From: Bermanella sp034112325
GTDB taxonomy: Bacteria > Pseudomonadota > Gammaproteobacteria > Pseudomonadales > Oceanobacteraceae
Reading direction: 5' to 3'
Length of the DNA stretch: 64,000 nucleotides
NCBI GenBank assembly: GCA_034112325.1
Contig: JAWUVO010000038.1
Span: 1-64,000, forward strand
Under the pieces are notes generated by a model that saw nothing but the letters and a program-made list of their open reading frames with translations, was not told where the DNA came from and did not search any database. The position numbers and the translations under genes were made by a program. This document shows positions 1-9,150 of this stretch, piece after piece (position 1 is the first letter of the stretch; every line of letters begins with the position of its first letter).

Positions 1-224
1 TCTCTAATTACTTTTAGCTGGTACTCAGCATCATCAGAGAAAGTGACCCCATTACTTAATAGCGATTGCTTGATTGCATTTTGAGAAGCAAAATCCACTG
101 CAGACACATTTAAATCTAATATACGCAGTTCAGCAGGAAGCTCTACCTGCCCACGTAAGTGCCAACCGCATGCAGAGGTCACGCTGATAACTAGTGCGAT
201 AATGAGTAATTTAAAATGTATCAT
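1..224 (-). CDS. lptE: LPS-assembly lipoprotein LptE, N-terminal part (cut by window edge)
   Basis: Reading down from 224 gives an N-terminus with a short hydrophobic signal and a lipobox ending SACGWHLRG, then a stretch starting VELPAELRIL. The Cys-Gly-Trp-His-Leu-Arg-Gly start of the mature protein is characteristic of LptE, the outer-membrane lipoprotein that plugs the LptD barrel during LPS export. The gene begins 12 bases after the leuS stop, the usual leuS-lptE order. Only about 74 codons are present; the rest lies beyond position 1. The family call rests on the N-terminus plus context. Confidence 0.9.
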   Translation of the reverse strand, partial: MIHFKLLIIALVISVTSACGWHLRGQVELPAELRILDLNVSAVDFASQNAIKQSLLSNGVTFSDDAEYQLKVIR

Positions 225-236
225 CTAATTCACTTT

Positions 237-2828
237 TTAATTGGCTACTATATTTACTAACTTACCCGGTACATAAATTTCTTTACGAATTGTAAATCCA
301 TCTAAATACTTAATCACACTAGCATCAGCTTTAGCTGCAGCGATTGCCGCATCTTTATCAATGTTAGCGGGTACTTCTAATTTGGCTCTCACCTTACCGT
401 TTACCTGAACCACAACTTGAATGCTATCGCGTACAAGTGCGCTTTCATCGACTACTGGCCAAGGTGCATCTAATACCAAGTCATTATTGCCCAATTCTGT
501 CCACAGAACATGGCACATATGAGGAGCAATTGGCGCTAGCATTTTAGTGATTGCAATTAATGCTTCTTTTAACACTGCACGACTCTGGTGGTTAGTCTTA
601 TCAAGCTTTTGCAGAGTGTTCATTAGTTCCATGATGGCTGCAATGGCGGTGTTAAATGCATTGCGGCGAGCAATATCGTCGCTTACCTTTTGAATGGTTT
701 CGTGGGTTTTACGACGCGCTGCTTTTTGTTGGTCGTCTAAGCCATCTGCATTTAATTCTACAATGTCGCCACCGTCTACTAGCTCAGCCGCTAAACGCCA
801 AACCCGCTGTAGGAACTTTTGAGCACCCTGTACGCCTGCATTTGACCATTCAAGCGACTGCTCTGGAGGCGCTGCAAACATGGTGTACAAGCGCACTACG
901 TCGGCACCGTAAATATCAATAGCTTCTTGAGGGTCTGCACCGTTGTTTTTAGATTTCGACATTTTAATCATGCCTTCATGATTAAGCTCGTTGCCTTCAA
1001 AGCTGGCTTTTAATACGCGGCCTTTATCGTCACGATCAAGTTGTACGTCCACAGGGTTAACCCATTCTTTACCACCATTTTCATTCTGGTAGCTAAACGC
1101 ATCGGCTAAAACCATACCTTGGCATAATAAGCTTTTGAATGGTTCGTCGCCTTTGACTAAACCGGCATCGCGCAATAATTTATGGAAAAAACGCGCGTAC
1201 AATAAGTGAAGTATCGCGTGCTCAATACCACCAATATATTGATCCACTGGAAGCCAGTAGTTGGCTTCTTCAGGGTCGATCATTTGCGTATCGTCTTGCG
1301 GAGAGCAGTAGCGAGCGTAGTACCAAGAGCTTTCCATGAACGTATCAAAGGTATCGGTTTCGCGGAATGCTTGCTCGCCACCAAATTCTATATTCTCAAA
1401 ATCGGGATTGTTCTTAATAGGGCTGTTTACACCGTCCATTACCACATCGGTAGGTAATATGATTGGCAGCATTTCTTCAGGTGCAATTACTTGCTCGCCA
1501 TTTTGCTTATTGATCATAGGAACGGGTGTTCCCCAGTAGCGCTGGCGGCTCACTCCCCAATCGGTTAAACGGTAGTTAGTTTTGGTTTTGCCTTTGCCTT
1601 CTTGAGTTAATTTGTAGGCAATGGCCTTAAATGCTTTATTAAAATTTAAACCGTCAAATTCACCAGAGTTAATCAGCTTACCTTTTTCGGTGAAGGCGCC
1701 TTTTGAAATGTCAAAGTCGGCTGGAGCATCGATTACTTGGTTAATCTCAAGACCATATTTTTTAGCAAATTCAAAGTCACGTTGATCGTGTGCAGGAACG
1801 GCCATTACAGCGCCGGTGCCGTAACCCATTAATACAAAGTTAGCCACCCAGATAGGAACTTCTTTGCCTGATAGCGGATGGATAGCGGTCAGGCCAGTGG
1901 CACAGCCTTTTTTCTCCATGGTGGCAATTTCAGCTTCTGCCGTGCCACCCAATTTACATTCTTCAATAAACGCGGTTAGTAACTCGTTACCTTCAGCGGC
2001 TTGTAATGCTAGAGGATGACCAGCGGCCACAGCAAGATAACTAACACCCATAAGTGTATCTGGTCGAGTAGTGTATACGTCCAGATTCTTTTCCGACTCG
2101 GGGCTGTCTTCTTGACCTTTAATGCCAAAGCTCAACTCTACGCCTTGGCTTTTACCAATCCAATTACGTTGCATGGCTTTAACTTTTTCTGGCCATTGGT
2201 CTAATTGATCTAGGTCATCTAAAAGTTCTTCGGCGTAATCGGTAATGCGGATAAACCACTGAGGAATTTCTTTTCGCTCAATTGGAGTGTCACAACGCCA
2301 GCAACAGTTATCAATCACTTGCTCGTTGGCTAATACCGTTTGATCGTGTGGGCACCAGTTAACCGCAGATACTTTTTTATAGGCTAGGTCTTTTTCCACA
2401 AGTTTGGTGAAAAACCATTGCTCCCAACGGTAATATTCAGGTTTACAGGTGGCTAATTCACGGTCCCAGTCGTAGCCAAAACCTAGGCTATTTAACTGGT
2501 CCTTCATGTAGGCCACGTTTTCGTCGGTCCATTTACCAGGCGCCGTTTTGTTTTTAATGGCTGCGTTTTCAGCTGGCAGGCCAAAAGCATCCCAGCCCAT
2601 TGGCTGCATGACGTTTTTGCCTTGCATGCGCTGATAGCGAGAGATCACATCGCCAATTGTGTAGTTACGCACATGGCCCATGTGCAGGCGGCCGCTCGGA
2701 TATGGAAACATAGATAGGCAGTAGAACTTTTCACGATTGCTGTCTACAACGGCTTTAAATACTTGGTTCTCAGTCCAATATTGTTGAACCTGAGTCTCGA
2801 TTTCTTTTGGGTTATATTGCTCTTGCAT
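237..2828 (-). CDS. leuS: Leucyl-tRNA synthetase
   Basis: Charges tRNA-Leu with leucine in the cytoplasm. The 863-residue protein has the class I HIGH-type motif near residue 43-52 (PSGRLHMGHVRNY), a central editing insertion, and the KMSKS loop (KMSKSKNNG) near 620. Its length equals that of typical bacterial LeuRS. It is the first gene of a minus-strand operon followed closely by lptE. The start has no strong Shine-Dalgarno sequence but MQEQYNPKEIE is the conserved LeuRS N-terminus. Confidence 0.98.
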   Translation of the reverse strand: MQEQYNPKEIETQVQQYWTENQVFKAVVDSNREKFYCLSMFPYPSGRLHMGHVRNYTIGDVISRYQRMQGKNVMQPMGWDAFGLPAENAAIKNKTAPGKWTDENVAYMKDQLNSLGFGYDWDRELATCKPEYYRWEQWFFTKLVEKDLAYKKVSAVNWCPHDQTVLANEQVIDNCCWRCDTPIERKEIPQWFIRITDYAEELLDDLDQLDQWPEKVKAMQRNWIGKSQGVELSFGIKGQEDSPESEKNLDVYTTRPDTLMGVSYLAVAAGHPLALQAAEGNELLTAFIEECKLGGTAEAEIATMEKKGCATGLTAIHPLSGKEVPIWVANFVLMGYGTGAVMAVPAHDQRDFEFAKKYGLEINQVIDAPADFDISKGAFTEKGKLINSGEFDGLNFNKAFKAIAYKLTQEGKGKTKTNYRLTDWGVSRQRYWGTPVPMINKQNGEQVIAPEEMLPIILPTDVVMDGVNSPIKNNPDFENIEFGGEQAFRETDTFDTFMESSWYYARYCSPQDDTQMIDPEEANYWLPVDQYIGGIEHAILHLLYARFFHKLLRDAGLVKGDEPFKSLLCQGMVLADAFSYQNENGGKEWVNPVDVQLDRDDKGRVLKASFEGNELNHEGMIKMSKSKNNGADPQEAIDIYGADVVRLYTMFAAPPEQSLEWSNAGVQGAQKFLQRVWRLAAELVDGGDIVELNADGLDDQQKAARRKTHETIQKVSDDIARRNAFNTAIAAIMELMNTLQKLDKTNHQSRAVLKEALIAITKMLAPIAPHMCHVLWTELGNNDLVLDAPWPVVDESALVRDSIQVVVQVNGKVRAKLEVPANIDKDAAIAAAKADASVIKYLDGFTIRKEIYVPGKLVNIVAN

Positions 2829-3096
2829 GGTGCTTGTATGCTGCCTTTAGAGTGCCAATAGGCGCTATTTAATGATCAATTCAGTGAGCAGTATCATACC
2901 CTAGACCGATTCATTAGCACAGTTTTGCCTTCAGTATAGGGATTTTTTTACTTAGTCCACATGCGTCTAATGCGGCAATTTTAATGATTATTAAATCTAT
3001 TGTTTTGGGTCAATAAAGCTAAAACTAATGGATTTCCCACAAGCTAAATAGGGGTATGCGTCTAATATAAAGGAGTCACTTAAGATAGAGGTCGTT

Positions 3097-5598
3097 ATGA
3101 AAATCATTTCCCAATTGGCATTAATAGGTGCGGTTGCAATCACAGCTGCGTGTTCTGATTCAGGTGGTGGGTCTTCAGCAGGGACGGTTAGCTTGACGGG
3201 TGATGCCGCGTTACCCGAACAAATGTCGTTGGTTGGAGCGCAAGATGAAACCACAGCCAGTGGATTATCATTATCTTCAGGTATGGCCTCGCGTTCATTG
3301 GTACAAGGACGCGCTGTATTGGATACGTCTACTTTACCGTCTGATAGCGATTATGTGTCCAGTAAACAAAATGTCTATGTATGGTTAGATGCGGTAGAGC
3401 CGATTAGTTTTATTGATAGCTTACTGTGTTTTACCAATCAATCTAGACCCCTAGCGATGAAAGATCAGGGCGATTACATAAGTTGGAATGACGCCAGCCG
3501 ATGCTTTGAAGACCAAGGTCAAGGCAGCGATGACAGTCAGGGCAGTGGTGAACAGGTGCAGCAGTTTGTCACGATTGTGGGTAATAGTTCACAAGCCTCT
3601 GCCACCGACCCACTGATATACAAAGGGTGGGTTGAAGATTATGCAGGACAGTCTGGTGAAGGCGGAGGCCCTTCGGTGATTTTAATGCTGGGCGAGGTGC
3701 GTAACACGCCAACAGATGCAAATCCGTTTGGTGAGTTCACCCTTACTTATGGTTTGTTACCGACCCTTGCATCCACTGAGGCAGACAATCAGGGCTTTGG
3801 CGAAGTGGTATCGTCAGAAGCGTCAGCAGGTGGTGCGAGTTTTACCTTGTATCAAAAAGATTCATATGAGGCCAATAGTGTTCAGGTTAACTGTACTACG
3901 TCGGCATCGGTAGATTATAACGAGTCCACTCAAACCGGTTTAGCTCGAACTGGGAGTGAATGTGTAGAGGCCGATACGGGTAATACACCAGCATTTAACG
4001 ACAACGCTGCATTTGCCTTAGCTGTGAACAGCGATTATGTACATATGGGTAAAGCGGCTACGTATAGCCAAATTGATGCGGGTACGTTCGATAGTCAAGT
4101 GTGTCTCGCTCGAGATGGTTTTAATAGTGTGGTGTGGAATTACTCAATCTATAACAAAGCCGATGGCTCAGAGGTGGCTATTAACTCAGGTATGCAATTA
4201 AAGGTAGATGGTGATGGTGACGGTACAGGCACGGATTCTAATGGTTTTGAAAACTGGGGTAATATTGGTTACTGGGGTTCATGGCGTGAAGATGGACAAG
4301 GTTTTACCGATGGAGAAACAGTACAACAGGCCACATTTGATGACACTGTGGGCGATAACTTTACCGTGAAAGTAGCACCAGGGCGCTTAATCAAAAATAC
4401 GGTGGATGCTATTAATCTAGCGGATTTAGATGGCGTTACCTTTTCAACTCGGTTGAACGAGGGAGACACGTTTTTACTAACGGGTGCAACTGATTTTAAT
4501 GGCGATGCAGATACCAATGATGGATTAGAGGTTATATTGGAAGCCAACAGCGCAAATAATGGCTTTGACGTCACTGGCATTCGCAGTTACGGCGAAAGCG
4601 GTGCAACCATTACACCTCTTAGTTCAGCCGTTGCTGTGGCGTTAAATAGTGATGTGGTACTGAATATGTGGTCGCGTCAGTTAGGTGGTAATGTTCGTTA
4701 TCTTTCTGCAGCAAGTAAAATACGTTTCTTTACTCGTAGCTTTGTCGATGGCAGTGAAACCGCAGCAGGCGAATTATTTGCTGGGGGTTCTGCGGTAACA
4801 TTAGAATGTTTTGATCGTTGCTTAGACGTTAATATTGCAGCAACTGACGTAACAAGCTCTGCCAATCAAAGTGATGTGTTTAGGAGTAATGCAGAGGCAA
4901 CACTGCAAGATTACACCTTTACTAAGGCTGACCTGACCTTAAAAATCGGCGCCGATAAAGTGACATTTGCCAACACGGTAACCAAGGAAGACGTGCAAGA
5001 TTCTAGCTATTGGAGCTGGGGTTTAAACAGTGGCCCGATGATTTCAAGCACGGTGGCAACCGCTAACTCAATTACAACACGGGCGCAGTTATATGCAAAA
5101 ATTGAGGATAATTCTGTCACAGAGTTCTATGTTTGGGAAACGGGCCTAGAGCATTGGCAACAACAAATGGTGTTGATCGACAGCAGCGATAACGTGGTGT
5201 CGTTTGATAAACCCGTCACCATTAAATATACCCACGTTACAGCCAATGACCGTAATGCGAATAGCAGTGAAAATGGAAAAGTATTCTTGTTAGAATATGG
5301 TGGCAAGGGACAATTATGGGGCTTACCATTTGAACAAGGCGATAATAATCGCTGGGGACCTGTGATCAATATTAAGGATGGGGTGATTCTTGGCAGTGCT
5401 AGCCAATATATTATCAAAGCCAATAATGTTGAGCAAAGAATGCAAGTGGCAGCCAGCAGTAATTGCGCTGACTTACCTTTAACCGCCCCAAGCCAAGCGG
5501 TTCCAACCGGTATAACGGGTGGTGTATTTGACATTGGTAGTATGCCTGATATCTCAGAACAGGCTCCTAGTGTGGTTGATGGTGAGGTTACCGAGTAA
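3097..5598 (+). CDS. Large lipoprotein with Asp-rich (calcium-type) loops, function unknown
   Basis: An 833-residue protein of no family I recognise. It opens with a signal peptide ending in a lipobox (ITAAC), so the mature protein is probably lipidated at Cys19 and then continues with a Ser/Gly-rich linker. Two Asp-rich loops resemble EF-hand or dockerin calcium loops: DGDGDGTGTDSNG near residue 370 and DFNGDADTNDG near 468. Otherwise it is Ser/Thr/Asn-rich and beta-like, with scattered Cys. A GAGG ribosome site lies 5-8 bases before the ATG, and a strong terminator follows. It sits alone, divergent from leuS. A surface or outer-membrane role is inference. Confidence 0.75.
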   Translation: MKIISQLALIGAVAITAACSDSGGGSSAGTVSLTGDAALPEQMSLVGAQDETTASGLSLSSGMASRSLVQGRAVLDTSTLPSDSDYVSSKQNVYVWLDAVEPISFIDSLLCFTNQSRPLAMKDQGDYISWNDASRCFEDQGQGSDDSQGSGEQVQQFVTIVGNSSQASATDPLIYKGWVEDYAGQSGEGGGPSVILMLGEVRNTPTDANPFGEFTLTYGLLPTLASTEADNQGFGEVVSSEASAGGASFTLYQKDSYEANSVQVNCTTSASVDYNESTQTGLARTGSECVEADTGNTPAFNDNAAFALAVNSDYVHMGKAATYSQIDAGTFDSQVCLARDGFNSVVWNYSIYNKADGSEVAINSGMQLKVDGDGDGTGTDSNGFENWGNIGYWGSWREDGQGFTDGETVQQATFDDTVGDNFTVKVAPGRLIKNTVDAINLADLDGVTFSTRLNEGDTFLLTGATDFNGDADTNDGLEVILEANSANNGFDVTGIRSYGESGATITPLSSAVAVALNSDVVLNMWSRQLGGNVRYLSAASKIRFFTRSFVDGSETAAGELFAGGSAVTLECFDRCLDVNIAATDVTSSANQSDVFRSNAEATLQDYTFTKADLTLKIGADKVTFANTVTKEDVQDSSYWSWGLNSGPMISSTVATANSITTRAQLYAKIEDNSVTEFYVWETGLEHWQQQMVLIDSSDNVVSFDKPVTIKYTHVTANDRNANSSENGKVFLLEYGGKGQLWGLPFEQGDNNRWGPVINIKDGVILGSASQYIIKANNVEQRMQVAASSNCADLPLTAPSQAVPTGITGGVFDIGSMPDISEQAPSVVDGEVTE

Positions 5599-5626
5599 GC
5601 ATTAAAATTAATCGTCTTATAAACAT

Positions 5627-5657
5627 AAAAAAGCACCCTTAAAACGGTGCTTTTTTT
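5627..5657 (+). terminator. Rho-independent terminator after the large lipoprotein
   Basis: AAAGCACC and GGTGCTTT arms enclose an 8-base loop and are followed by a run of seven T. It ends the transcript of the 833-residue lipoprotein gene. Confidence 0.9.
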
Positions 5658-5817
5658 GTGTCTGCTGTTTGTCATTAATGAATATGATGACGGTTCGGTT
5701 AGTTAACTTGAGTAAGCCATGTATAATTAATTGGCTATGCAATATTAATGATTTAAAAATGTTGTTTAGCGCTGAAGTAACAGTCGTTACTGCTATATGA
5801 AAGAGGTAGAGGTTGCC

Positions 5818-6192
5818 ATGGTATTAGAAGGCTCGTCAGACATAATTGTTCGATGTGAATATATGAGCGAAGGCACTCATGAAGGCTCGCAATGGCTGAC
5901 ATTTCGTAACGGCTTTGTATTGGTATTAGCGACCGATGTTATGGCACTTTATAAAAGCGTGGAATCAATTGGTGATCCGTTAGGTAACGGCTTGAAAGCC
6001 ATGGTAGAACTTGCAGGCTCTGCCCAGCTGATAAAAGCCAGTGGTGGTTTAGTTTCATCTTTTAGTGCTGGCTTTGTGGGGTTAATGGACGACAAAGCCA
6101 TTTTGATAACCCCCAACGATATTCAACTATTCAAAAATAAACAAGACGCACTCTATAACCGTCAAGAGCTGGGTCGTTTAGAGCTGGCTTAA
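5818..6192 (+). CDS. Small protein of unknown function (124 aa)
   Basis: I do not recognise this family. The longest frame opens at 5797, but the ATG at 5818 has the purine-rich AGAGGTAGAGG ahead of it and is the better start. The product is a compact cytoplasmic-looking protein without signal peptide or membrane segment; it is rich in Val, Leu and Gly (for example GLVSSFSAGFVGLMDD). It lies between a terminator and the convergent lnt gene, so it is monocistronic. A 16-base dyad (AGTAAC-N4-GTTACT) precedes it by about 25 bases. Confidence 0.65.
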   Translation: MVLEGSSDIIVRCEYMSEGTHEGSQWLTFRNGFVLVLATDVMALYKSVESIGDPLGNGLKAMVELAGSAQLIKASGGLVSSFSAGFVGLMDDKAILITPNDIQLFKNKQDALYNRQELGRLELA

Positions 6193-6212
6193 CCAAAAAC
6201 CCATCTTTCAAG

Positions 6213-7814
6213 TTACTCCGGTTGAGTTTCTGGGCTGCGTCCTTTTTTCTGGTCTGCGCCCTTTTTTGCGCCCCGTCCCTTTAGCGTTATGACAGTTAGT
6301 AATACAAAGCAAAATAACAATATTGGCCAACTGCCCCAGATATTAAACGGAGTATTACCCGTTCTAATTTCTGCTTTTGCTCTTAGAACACCAAATTCCA
6401 TTTGCGGTAGTTGATCTACCACTTGACCTCGATTATCAATTAAAGCAGTTACGCCAGTATTAGTACTGCGTAAAATATAGCGGCCATTTTCAACAGCCCG
6501 CATTTTTACAATGCCTAAGTGCTGAAGTGGGCCGTTACTTAATCCAAACCACGCATCGTTACTAATGGTAATTATCATACCGCTGTCTTTACTTTGTGCC
6601 GCCACATAATCTGGGTATACCACGTCGTAGCAAACAAAAGGCGCGATATTGTATTGTAAATTCTCTGCGTTCACTACGATAGGGTCTTGCTGTAATTGGC
6701 CGCCTACAAATTGCGACATTGGAATATTAAAAAATGATAACAGCGGTCGCCAGCTATCTGGCAGCGGCATGTACTCGCCAAATGGGACGAGTTTATTTTT
6801 ATGATAAAGCCCTGACGCATCACCCAGACCCACAATCGAATTATGGTAACGACCAGGTTTAGCTTCGGTTTTTCCTTGCTGATAGGGAATCCCTGTAATT
6901 AACGCTGTATTAGTTTTTTTACCCTCATCATTTAAGTACTTCATGTACTCTTTGGCTTGGTGGTGTAATACAGTTATTGCGGTTTCTGGCCATAAAATCA
7001 CATCGGCATCCCAGTTTTTTTCACTGGCGCTACGATACTTTTCTAGCGTAGGGTAAATTTCTTCGGGCAGCCATTTACGTTCTTGTGGAATATTGCCTTG
7101 AATAGCCACCACTTGAACGTCAGCTTGTTTTTCAGTCCATTCAAATATAGATAAAAAAGCACCAACGATCCATGGGGCAAGTAAAATAGGGGCCACATTT
7201 TTCATTATATTTTTGAAATTGTGGCTGCCACTATTAGAACTAATAGCTTTGTTATATGCATCAACAATGTATGCAGACATGAGTGTTATAATAAAACCAA
7301 TACTGTAAACCCCAAACACGGGTGCAAAGCCTTTTAGGCTAGAGTTAATGTGAGCATCACCTAAAAACAGCCAAGGGAAGCCGCTTAAAAACCAACTTCT
7401 AGACCATTCAAATAATATCCAAACAGCTGCAAAGCTTAGGTAAGTTAGTTTTTTATCAGCAAAAAAGTGCTGATAAAACATCGTCATAAATGCAAAAAAC
7501 CAAGCTAAACCCATGACAAATAGCAACGTCATTAAAGCCGCTAGTGGAGCCGGAGTATTACTGAAATCGTGAATGCTCACATATACCCAACTAACCCCCG
7601 AGGCAAATAACCCTAGGCCAAGCCACCAACCACGCCACATGGCTTGTCTGCTCGATAGGTCTTTTATAGAAAAGTAAAATAATGAAATGGCGACAATTTG
7701 CAGCGGCCATAAATTATAAGGTTCGAAGCTGAAGGGTATAAGCGCGCCGCAAACTAAGGCAAAAAAATGGCCTAGAAGTCCAGGCCGTTGTATCGAATGT
7801 AAATCAAGATTCAT
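6213..7814 (-). CDS. lnt: Apolipoprotein N-acyltransferase
   Basis: Adds the third acyl chain to the N-terminal Cys of lipoproteins in the inner membrane. The 533-residue protein has about six or more hydrophobic segments in its first 220 residues, followed by a nitrilase-type domain with the catalytic residues in their family contexts: Glu277 (LWPETAI), Lys339 (YHKNKLVPFGE) and Cys395 (FVCYDVVYPD). It ends in another membrane segment and a basic tail. It is the last gene of the miaB-ybeZ-ybeY-ybeX-lnt operon; only 9 bases separate it from ybeX. Confidence 0.97.
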   Translation of the reverse strand: MNLDLHSIQRPGLLGHFFALVCGALIPFSFEPYNLWPLQIVAISLFYFSIKDLSSRQAMWRGWWLGLGLFASGVSWVYVSIHDFSNTPAPLAALMTLLFVMGLAWFFAFMTMFYQHFFADKKLTYLSFAAVWILFEWSRSWFLSGFPWLFLGDAHINSSLKGFAPVFGVYSIGFIITLMSAYIVDAYNKAISSNSGSHNFKNIMKNVAPILLAPWIVGAFLSIFEWTEKQADVQVVAIQGNIPQERKWLPEEIYPTLEKYRSASEKNWDADVILWPETAITVLHHQAKEYMKYLNDEGKKTNTALITGIPYQQGKTEAKPGRYHNSIVGLGDASGLYHKNKLVPFGEYMPLPDSWRPLLSFFNIPMSQFVGGQLQQDPIVVNAENLQYNIAPFVCYDVVYPDYVAAQSKDSGMIITISNDAWFGLSNGPLQHLGIVKMRAVENGRYILRSTNTGVTALIDNRGQVVDQLPQMEFGVLRAKAEIRTGNTPFNIWGSWPILLFCFVLLTVITLKGRGAKKGADQKKGRSPETQPE

Positions 7815-7823
7815 TGAAGGCTT

Positions 7824-8672
7824 CTATTTTTTTTCTAATTTTACGGCCGTGGAAACTTCTAACAAATGTATCTGACGGCTATTGGCGTTAACAACTTTAT
7901 AGGACAGTTTACCTATTGTGGTACTTTCATCACAATCAGGCAGTCGTCCAAATTTATCAATAATGATGCCGCCAATGGTATCAAATTCAATGGCTTCGTA
8001 TTTAGTTTTAAAAGATTCATTAAAATCTTCAATTGGTGTCAGTGCTTTTACCATAAAGGTAGTAGCGTCAACTTGTTTGATGAAGCTGTCTTCTTCATCA
8101 AAGTCATGTTCGTCTTCTATATCCCCTACAATTTGCTCGAGCACATCTTCGATAGTTACTAGCCCTGCAAGGCCACCGTATTCATCAATAACTAAAGCCA
8201 TGTGATTACGGGTTGCGCGGAATTCATTTAATAAAACATTCACCCGCTTACTTTCAGGGACAAATGTAACGGGACGCATAATGTCTTTTAAACGAAAGTT
8301 ATTATTGTTCTCGGCAAGTACTAACGGCAGTAAGTCTTTGGCCAGCATCACGCCTAACACTTCGTCATCGCTTTCACCTAAAACTGGAAAGCGAGAGTGA
8401 GCTGAGTCAATCACATTAGATAAAAATTGCTTAGGTGTTTGCTCGGCTTTTACGCACACCATTTTAGATCGCGGAATCATGATTTCGCGCACCTGCATGT
8501 CAGCCACCTGAATGGCACCTTCCATAATGGACAATGCATCGCTGTCTACAATTTGGCGACCTTCAGCCTCACGTAGAATATGCTTTATCTCATTGCTATT
8601 TTTTGGGTCGCCAGTAAACAGTTTGAAATTGTTTAGCCAGCTGAATATGGACGTCTTCGGTCGCTCTTTCAT
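7824..8672 (-). CDS. ybeX: CBS-pair protein CorC/YbeX
   Basis: A 282-residue soluble protein with two CBS repeats (about residues 65-190, including REIMIPRSKM and IDEYGGLAGLVTIEDVLEQIVGDIEDEHD) and a C-terminal CorC/HlyC transporter-associated domain. CorC is linked to magnesium/cobalt homeostasis and, in E. coli, to ribosome-related phenotypes of the ybeX-ybeY-ybeZ cluster. It starts 4 bases after the ybeY stop, so translation is probably coupled. The operon order is the standard gammaproteobacterial one. Confidence 0.95.
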   Translation of the reverse strand: MKERPKTSIFSWLNNFKLFTGDPKNSNEIKHILREAEGRQIVDSDALSIMEGAIQVADMQVREIMIPRSKMVCVKAEQTPKQFLSNVIDSAHSRFPVLGESDDEVLGVMLAKDLLPLVLAENNNNFRLKDIMRPVTFVPESKRVNVLLNEFRATRNHMALVIDEYGGLAGLVTIEDVLEQIVGDIEDEHDFDEEDSFIKQVDATTFMVKALTPIEDFNESFKTKYEAIEFDTIGGIIIDKFGRLPDCDESTTIGKLSYKVVNANSRQIHLLEVSTAVKLEKK

Positions 8673-8676
8673 TATT

Positions 8677-9150
8677 TCATTCAGTAGTTAAGTAGGGATC
8701 GTTAATATTAAGTTTAGCCAGTATTTGACGTTCTAGATTTTCCATAACGTCGGCTTCGTGGTCCTTTATATGGTCGTAGCCTAATAAATGCAAGCAACCA
8801 TGTATAACCATGTGTGCCCAATGATGCAATAAGGGCTTGTTTTGCTCATTTGCTTGCTGCTCGACCACCGGTGCACAAATTACCAAATCACCGATTAAGT
8901 TACCCATTTCATCTTGAATATGGGCAAGCTCTGCAGGTACTTCAAACGGAAAAGATAATACGTTTGTAGGTTTGTCTTGACCGCGAAATTCTAGGTTTAG
9001 GCTCTGGCTTTGTTCTAGACCAACAATCACGATGCTAAGGTCGGCTGCATCTTTTAAACCGATTAAGGCAGTGGTTACCCAAAGGTTAAATTGTTCAAAA
9101 TTAGGTAGATTGTCGGCTTCAAATTCAGCCTGTAAGTCTACATTGATCAT
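8677..9150 (-). CDS. ybeY: Endoribonuclease YbeY (rRNA maturation)
   Basis: Metal-dependent single-strand RNase that acts in 16S rRNA 3' maturation and ribosome quality control. The 157-residue protein carries the family's zinc motif H-x3-H-x5-H as H117, H121 and H127 within HGCLHLLGYDH. Its start overlaps the ybeZ stop by 4 bases (ATGA), which indicates translational coupling. Confidence 0.97.
   Translation of the reverse strand: MINVDLQAEFEADNLPNFEQFNLWVTTALIGLKDAADLSIVIVGLEQSQSLNLEFRGQDKPTNVLSFPFEVPAELAHIQDEMGNLIGDLVICAPVVEQQANEQNKPLLHHWAHMVIHGCLHLLGYDHIKDHEADVMENLERQILAKLNINDPYLTTE

Noticed and set aside
5127..5675. 182-codon open frame on the minus strand
   Set aside because: Lies antisense within the large lipoprotein gene and runs through its terminator; composition is that of a shadow frame.
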